Shown: positions 59,847 to 64,000 of the stretch, piece after piece
Numbering within the stretch: position 1 is the stretch's first letter
Layout of the letters: each line of letters begins with the position of its first letter
Origin: DASPNM01 sp035626515
GTDB taxonomy: Bacteria > Bacteroidota > Bacteroidia > Chitinophagales > Chitinophagaceae
Assembly: GCA_035626515.1 (NCBI GenBank)
Contig: DASPNM010000035.1
Span: 124,001 to 188,000, forward strand
Reading direction: 5' to 3'
Length of the DNA: 64,000 nt
Translations under genes and position numbers: made by a program
The notes under the pieces: model-generated
What the model saw: only the letters and a program-made list of their open reading frames with translations
What the model was told of the DNA's origin: nothing
The model's database searches: none

Positions 59847-60611
59847 ATGAAGACGGGCATTTACCAGGGACTTACAGAAAGGAAAAAACAAGGCAGGCGG
59901 TCGTTTGCGGTGCTCCTGGACCCGGACAGGCTGTCCCCTAATCGTCCCGCTGCGCTCGACAACCTCATCGATCTGGCTGCGACGGCCGGTGTGGACTATT
60001 TCCTGGCAGGTGGCAGCCTGGTGATCTCGAACCACCTCGACGAGTGCGTGCTTCACATCCGCAAACATTCGTCTATTCCTGTTGTGCTGTTCCCGGGCAG
60101 CCCTTCGCAGCTGAGCCCGCACGCCGATGCACTCCTGTATCTTTCACTCATTTCCGGCCGAAATCCGGAGCTGCTCATCGGGCAGCACGTAATCTCGGCG
60201 CCACAGGTGCGCCAGAGCGGGCTGGAAATTATTCCTACGGGTTACATTGTGATTGATGGCGGCGCACCGACCACAGTTTCCTACATCAGCAATGCGTCTC
60301 CCATTCCGGCCGACAAAGCGGAGATCGCGATGTGCACGGCCATGGCCGGCGAAATGCTGGGGATGAAGCTGATCTATATGGACGCCGGTAGCGGTGCGCG
60401 GAGGCCGGTTGCCGAAAACATGATCCGCATGGTGGCCGAGAACGTGTCCGTTCCGCTAATCGTCGGCGGGGGCATCACTGAGCCCGAGAAGGCATACCGC
60501 AACTGCCAGGCAGGCGCGGATGTGATTGTGGTCGGGAATGCAATTGAAAAAGATCCGTCGTTAATCAGCGAGCTGAGCGCTGCGGTTCATTCCGCGACGG
60601 TGAAGGTCTGA
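59847..60611 (+). CDS. PcrB/GGGPS-type prenylglyceryl-phosphate synthase
   Basis: A 254-residue TIM-barrel prenyltransferase of the geranylgeranylglyceryl/heptaprenylglyceryl phosphate synthase family. It couples a polyprenyl diphosphate to sn-glycerol-1-phosphate through an ether bond. The FAVLLDPDR strand with the substrate Asp, FLAGGS, YMDAGSGARRPV and VGGGITEPEKA phosphate-binding loops are all present. I recall that bacterial members of the larger subgroup exist in Bacteroidota; their cell role is unclear. The ATG at 59847 is used over the TTG at 59841. It converges on the response-regulator gene, 2 bp apart. Confidence 0.9.
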   Translation: MKTGIYQGLTERKKQGRRSFAVLLDPDRLSPNRPAALDNLIDLAATAGVDYFLAGGSLVISNHLDECVLHIRKHSSIPVVLFPGSPSQLSPHADALLYLSLISGRNPELLIGQHVISAPQVRQSGLEIIPTGYIVIDGGAPTTVSYISNASPIPADKAEIAMCTAMAGEMLGMKLIYMDAGSGARRPVAENMIRMVAENVSVPLIVGGGITEPEKAYRNCQAGADVIVVGNAIEKDPSLISELSAAVHSATVKV

Positions 60612-60613
60612 TG

Positions 60614-61342
60614 TTATAGGCTCATCATCTCTTTGAACTTGACGGTTTGCCGGCGGCTCACTTCGATCTTCTCTCCTCCTTTCAGCTCGAGCAGCAGTCC
60701 CCCGTTGAAATAAGGTTCCACTTTCTCGATCATTCGAAGGTTCACGATGTGCTTCCGGTTGGCCCGGAAAAATGTCTTTTCATCCAGCCGTTCTTCGAGC
60801 GCGTTGAGCGATTTCAGGATGAGCGGCTTGTTGTTTCCAAAAAACACTTTCGCGTAGTTACCCACGCTTTCAAATAACCGGATGTCGCTGAGCCGGACAA
60901 ACCAGCAACGCTCCCCGTCCTTGACAAACACCTGGTCGTGCTCGGTAAGAATGCTGTTGTTCGGCATGCCGGTCGAGGGGCGAACATCCCGGTGGTCCGT
61001 ATTCTGCAGCTTTTGTATGGCATCAGCGAGCCGTTTTGGTTCCACCGGCTTCAGGAGGTAATCGAGCGCGTTCACTTCAAACGCCTTTAGCGCAAACTGG
61101 TCAAATGCAGTGGTGAAAATCACCTGCGGGATTCTTTCCAGTTCGGTAAGCAGCTCAAACCCCGTCTTGCCCGGCATCTGGATATCCAGGAAGATCAGGT
61201 CGGGGTTCTGATTTTCGATCTTGGAGATCGCCTCGTCGGCATTCGCGGCTTCGTCAACCACTTCTACTTCGGGAAATTCCTGCAGCAATTTCTTCAGTTC
61301 AAGCCGGGCCAGTCGTTCGTCGTCGATGATGATAGCTTTCAT
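60614..61342 (-). CDS. LytTR-type response regulator
   Basis: A 242-residue regulator. The receiver domain (residues 1-120) has D7, D8, the phosphoacceptor D53 (FLDIQMPG), the TTAFDQ threonine and the LLKPVEP lysine. The LytTR DNA-binding domain covers about residues 140-242 (FFRANRKHIVNL). It is cotranscribed with the histidine kinase upstream (35 bp gap) and is its obvious partner. The ATG at 61342 begins MKAIIIDDER; the GTG at 61357 is less likely. Target genes cannot be told from the sequence. Confidence 0.93.
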   Translation of the reverse strand: MKAIIIDDERLARLELKKLLQEFPEVEVVDEAANADEAISKIENQNPDLIFLDIQMPGKTGFELLTELERIPQVIFTTAFDQFALKAFEVNALDYLLKPVEPKRLADAIQKLQNTDHRDVRPSTGMPNNSILTEHDQVFVKDGERCWFVRLSDIRLFESVGNYAKVFFGNNKPLILKSLNALEERLDEKTFFRANRKHIVNLRMIEKVEPYFNGGLLLELKGGEKIEVSRRQTVKFKEMMSL

Positions 61343-61377
61343 TGGTTTTTTTTGCACCAGCGGTGCTGTTTTTCGTT

Positions 61378-62484
61378 TTACAGATTAGGCGGCTCGCCTT
61401 CAAGGGGGATAAGCACTTTCGCTTCCACCAGTGAAGGGTTTACCTGGCGAATCTCGAATTTCGCCTTATCACCGTAGAGGAGATTGAGCCGGTTCGTCGT
61501 GCTGTAGAGCCCGAATCCCTTATCGGCGAGCTCCTGCGTGTGGTCTTCTCCGTTCATGCCGCCGTTAAGTGTTCCGGTGTTCTGCACCACCAGTTCGTGA
61601 AATCCGTTTCTAAGATCCGAGCTGATCTTCACTACACCGCCGCGCACCTGCTTGCTGATGCCGTGCTTGATGGCATTTTCCACGAGCGTTTGCAGCATCA
61701 TCGGGGGAACGGGCTGCTCGAGGGTGTTGTCATTGATGCGGTATTCGATCCGAAGCCGGTCCTCAAAACGCATATTCTCCAGAGCCAGGTAATCGCGCAC
61801 AATGTAAAGCTCCTTTTCAAACGGAACCATCTCCACCTTCTCCACCTGCATGCTGCTGCGCAGGATGTTGCTCAGTTCCGTCACCGCTTTTCGTGCCCTT
61901 TCAGGGTTTTCGTCAATCAGCGCGCGGATGCTGTTGAGCGAGTTGAAAATAAAATGCGGATTGATATGCGCCTTGATCGTCTGCAGCTCCAGATCTTTTA
62001 CCAGCGCTTCCAGGCGAAGCGTATCCAGCTGCTGCCTCCGGCTCTTGGTGACGTAATGGTAAATGAAGTAGATCAGGTTCCAGATGATGATGTTGATGAA
62101 AAAATAAAACGCTCCGCTCAGGATAAGCAACAACGGCTTGTCGATAAACCGGCGCTCTCCTTCGTTGAGCAGCCCCAGCCGGTTGCACGCCTCCATGTAG
62201 AAGGTGGCCGTGATCAGTGCAAAAAACAGCGAAATAAGCAGGAAATGAATCACCTGCTTCTCTACCGTTTTCTGGAGTGTATTGAGGCGAATGATCACGA
62301 AGCGCATGATGTGGGTGAACACGATCCCGAGCAGTACGAAGATGCCGAGGCGGGTGAAAATCACGCGGCGTGATTCTGCGTCGTCCATTTTGTTGAACGA
62401 GTATGCAAAAAACACGTTGATCAGGGCAAAGAGGCCCCAGCCTGTGATCTGGAAAAGCCAGTATTTTCTTCTCCCAAAGCGCAT
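61378..62484 (-). CDS. LytS-family sensor histidine kinase
   Basis: A 368-residue sensor kinase. Four transmembrane helices (about residues 9-30, 45-66, 78-97 and 117-143) are followed by a short coil and the His_kinase region. The phosphorylated H177 is in INPHFIFNSLNSIRA. The ATPase domain (about 255-365) has VENAIKHGISK as N-box and GFGLYSTTNRL as G-box. It has no large extracellular domain, so it probably senses the membrane state or a small ligand within it. A TAGATTTG promoter box ends 5 nt before the ATG. The next gene is its LytTR response regulator. Confidence 0.93.
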   Translation of the reverse strand: MRFGRRKYWLFQITGWGLFALINVFFAYSFNKMDDAESRRVIFTRLGIFVLLGIVFTHIMRFVIIRLNTLQKTVEKQVIHFLLISLFFALITATFYMEACNRLGLLNEGERRFIDKPLLLILSGAFYFFINIIIWNLIYFIYHYVTKSRRQQLDTLRLEALVKDLELQTIKAHINPHFIFNSLNSIRALIDENPERARKAVTELSNILRSSMQVEKVEMVPFEKELYIVRDYLALENMRFEDRLRIEYRINDNTLEQPVPPMMLQTLVENAIKHGISKQVRGGVVKISSDLRNGFHELVVQNTGTLNGGMNGEDHTQELADKGFGLYSTTNRLNLLYGDKAKFEIRQVNPSLVEAKVLIPLEGEPPNL

Positions 62485-62489
62485 TCGGA

Positions 62490-62497
62490 CAAATCTA
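62490..62497 (-). promoter_or_regulatory. TAnnTTTG -7 element for the kinase-regulator operon
   Basis: TAGATTTG on the minus strand, an exact consensus match, ends 5 nt before the ATG at 62484, implying a leaderless mRNA. Confidence 0.6.
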
Positions 62498-62670
62498 AAC
62501 CTTCCCTCAGTGGCAAGGGACGGTAAATATACCAGTGGCGGATTGGTTCTACAAATGGGGTTTCGCGCCCGAACGCCGGAACATCCTCATCTGTAAAGCT
62601 TTGTTATTTACAGCCGAGCGAAAAGACCCTAAAAACGAAAATGTTAATTTTACCCCTCAATCGACGCTTG

Positions 62671-64000
62671 ATGAAAATCATTCCGGGGCCAGTTTTGCAG
62701 ACCATTGATTCTCCCGCCGACCTTCGAAAGCTTCCCAGAGAAAAGCTTCACCAGCTTTGCGACGAGCTCCGGCAATATATTATCGATGTAGTAAGCGTGT
62801 ACGGGGGCCACTTTGCGGCAAGCCTCGGGGTGGTGGAGCTCACCGCCGCGTTGCATTATGTTTACCAAACGCCTTACGACCAGCTCGTATGGGACGTTGG
62901 ACACCAGGCATACGGACACAAGATCCTCACGGGACGACGCGACAATTTTATTACCAACCGGAAATACAAAGGACTTAGTGGGTTTCCGAAACGCAGCGAA
63001 AGCGAGTACGATACTTTCGGTGTCGGACATTCCTCCACATCTATTTCCGCTGCGCTGGGAATGGCAATCGCCGCGAAACAAAAAAGTGAGCAGGACCGGA
63101 AGGTAGTTGCGGTCATCGGGGACGGTGCCATGACTGCGGGAATTGCATTCGAAGGCATGAACCACGCGGGTGTCTCGGACACCGACCTGCTCATCATTCT
63201 CAACGACAACTGCATGAGCATTGACCCCAACGTGGGAGCGCTGAAGGAATACCTGACGGACATCACGACTTCCCCGACTTACAACAAAGTGAAGGACGAT
63301 GTCTGGAAATTACTGGGCAGGCTGCCTGTAGGAAAACGCTTCACGCGGGCGATGGGGCATAAGCTCACGGAGGGCCTGAAGGGCCTGGTGAGCAGCAGCT
63401 CGAACCTCTTCGAAGCGCTCAAGCTTCGTTACTTCGGGCCGATTGACGGTCACAACATCGCGAGGCTGGTGGACGTGCTGCGCGATTTGCGCCAGATTCC
63501 CGGTCCCAAGCTGCTGCACGTGGTGACAACGAAAGGCAAGGGATACGCCCTAGCGGAAAAAGAGCAGACCAAGTGGCACGCGCCGGGGCTGTTCGACAAG
63601 ATCACCGGCGAGATACAAAAGAAAAAATTCGACCTGCCCCAGCCGCCGAAATACCAGGATGTTTTCGGCCATACCATCATCGAGCTGGCGGAAAAAAATG
63701 AAAAAATATTCGGCATTACACCGGCGATGCCTTCGGGCTCTTCGCTGAAATACATGATGGAAAAAATGCCGCAGCGCGCTTTGGACGTGGGAATCGCCGA
63801 GCAGCACGCCGTCACGCTGAGTGCGGGAATGGCCACGCAGGGGATGAAAGTATTCTGCAACATTTACTCCACCTTCATGCAGCGCGCCTACGACCAGGTT
63901 ATCCACGACGTGGCGATCCAGAACCTGCCGGTGATTTTCTGCCTCGACCGGGCGGGACTCGTAGGTGACGATGGTCCTACCCACCACGGGTGTTACGACA
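62671..64000 (+). CDS. dxs: 1-deoxy-D-xylulose-5-phosphate synthase, 5' part
   Basis: The frame is open to the last base; about 443 of roughly 640 residues are visible. DXS condenses pyruvate and glyceraldehyde-3-phosphate in the first step of the MEP isoprenoid pathway. Visible parts: WDVGHQAYGHKILTGRR, the thiamine-diphosphate motif GDGAMTAG ending in LNDN, HVVTTKGKGYA, and VGIAEQHAVT with the catalytic Glu. The ATG at 62671 is preferred to an in-frame ATG at 62641, because a near-consensus TAATTTTA box lies between them at 62645-62652. It would supply the isoprenoid precursor for the nearby PcrB-type enzyme. Confidence 0.96.
   Translation, partial: MKIIPGPVLQTIDSPADLRKLPREKLHQLCDELRQYIIDVVSVYGGHFAASLGVVELTAALHYVYQTPYDQLVWDVGHQAYGHKILTGRRDNFITNRKYKGLSGFPKRSESEYDTFGVGHSSTSISAALGMAIAAKQKSEQDRKVVAVIGDGAMTAGIAFEGMNHAGVSDTDLLIILNDNCMSIDPNVGALKEYLTDITTSPTYNKVKDDVWKLLGRLPVGKRFTRAMGHKLTEGLKGLVSSSSNLFEALKLRYFGPIDGHNIARLVDVLRDLRQIPGPKLLHVVTTKGKGYALAEKEQTKWHAPGLFDKITGEIQKKKFDLPQPPKYQDVFGHTIIELAEKNEKIFGITPAMPSGSSLKYMMEKMPQRALDVGIAEQHAVTLSAGMATQGMKVFCNIYSTFMQRAYDQVIHDVAIQNLPVIFCLDRAGLVGDDGPTHHGCYD

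Overview
The window is about 64 kb of ordinary chromosome from a member of the Bacteroidota, most likely close to the Chitinophagaceae/Sphingobacteriia. Evidence: the Bacteroidota promoter element TAnnTTTG lies in front of many genes, Shine-Dalgarno sites are not consistent, and lineage markers are present. These markers are a type IX-secreted gliding-type adhesin with a CHU_C tail, DUF5916, DUF6728, DUF2795, a citrate synthase of eukaryotic type, the pheT-zapA-rny cluster and a bacterial PcrB/GGGPS-type prenyltransferase. I see no prophage, insertion sequence, CRISPR array or defence island. Almost every gene is housekeeping.

Layout. 1-7.3 kb: end of a ligase-associated Lhr-type helicase with pdeM, a DUF5916 outer-membrane protein, a LexA-like autocleavable repressor facing surE across a pair of operator-like palindromes, then surE, a small membrane protein and lpxB. 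7.1-13.9 kb: a small DUF6728 protein, thioredoxin, a Na/Pi symporter, heptad-repeat DNA with tRNA-Ala, an MG2 surface protein and a sodium/solute symporter. 13.9-21.8 kb: citrate synthase, LptF/G, Tgt, a glycosyltransferase with rsmG, an M1 peptidase and a PepSY-like protein. 21.8-24.9 kb: a minus-strand operon pepP-pssA-purS-rsmI, followed by a gene-free stretch of about 600 bp. 25.4-33.5 kb: pckA, a DUF922 protein, a deoxynucleoside kinase, trpS, more heptad-repeat DNA, gatC with an ABC ATPase, a cobalamin adenosyltransferase, a LolD-type ATPase, a DUF2795 protein and fabI. 33.5-41.7 kb: pheT, a ZapB-like protein, zapA, rny, rplS, tatA, gatA and a lytic transglycosylase. 41.7-51.2 kb (minus strand): rel, the adhesin, purA, an acidic protein and pabB. 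51.4-56.0 kb: tRNA-Leu, tig, clpP1, clpP2, clpX and a 48-residue protein. 56.2-64 kb: B12-dependent ribonucleotide reductase, PcrB, a LytTR/LytS two-component pair and the start of dxs.

Functional links: (i) the cobalamin adenosyltransferase makes the cofactor that the class II ribonucleotide reductase needs; (ii) trigger factor, two ClpP paralogues and ClpX form a protein-quality cluster; (iii) lpxB, lptF/G, pssA, fabI and the LolD-type ATPase serve envelope assembly; (iv) rel and purA join ppGpp signalling to purine synthesis.

The most interesting non-coding signals are the paired palindromes beside the LexA-like gene, promoter boxes sitting only 4-6 nt before start codons (probable leaderless mRNAs), a strong hairpin at the very 5' end of the DUF2795 transcript, and 7-bp-periodic repeat DNA shared by two intergenic regions. 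I found no clearly new multi-gene system.
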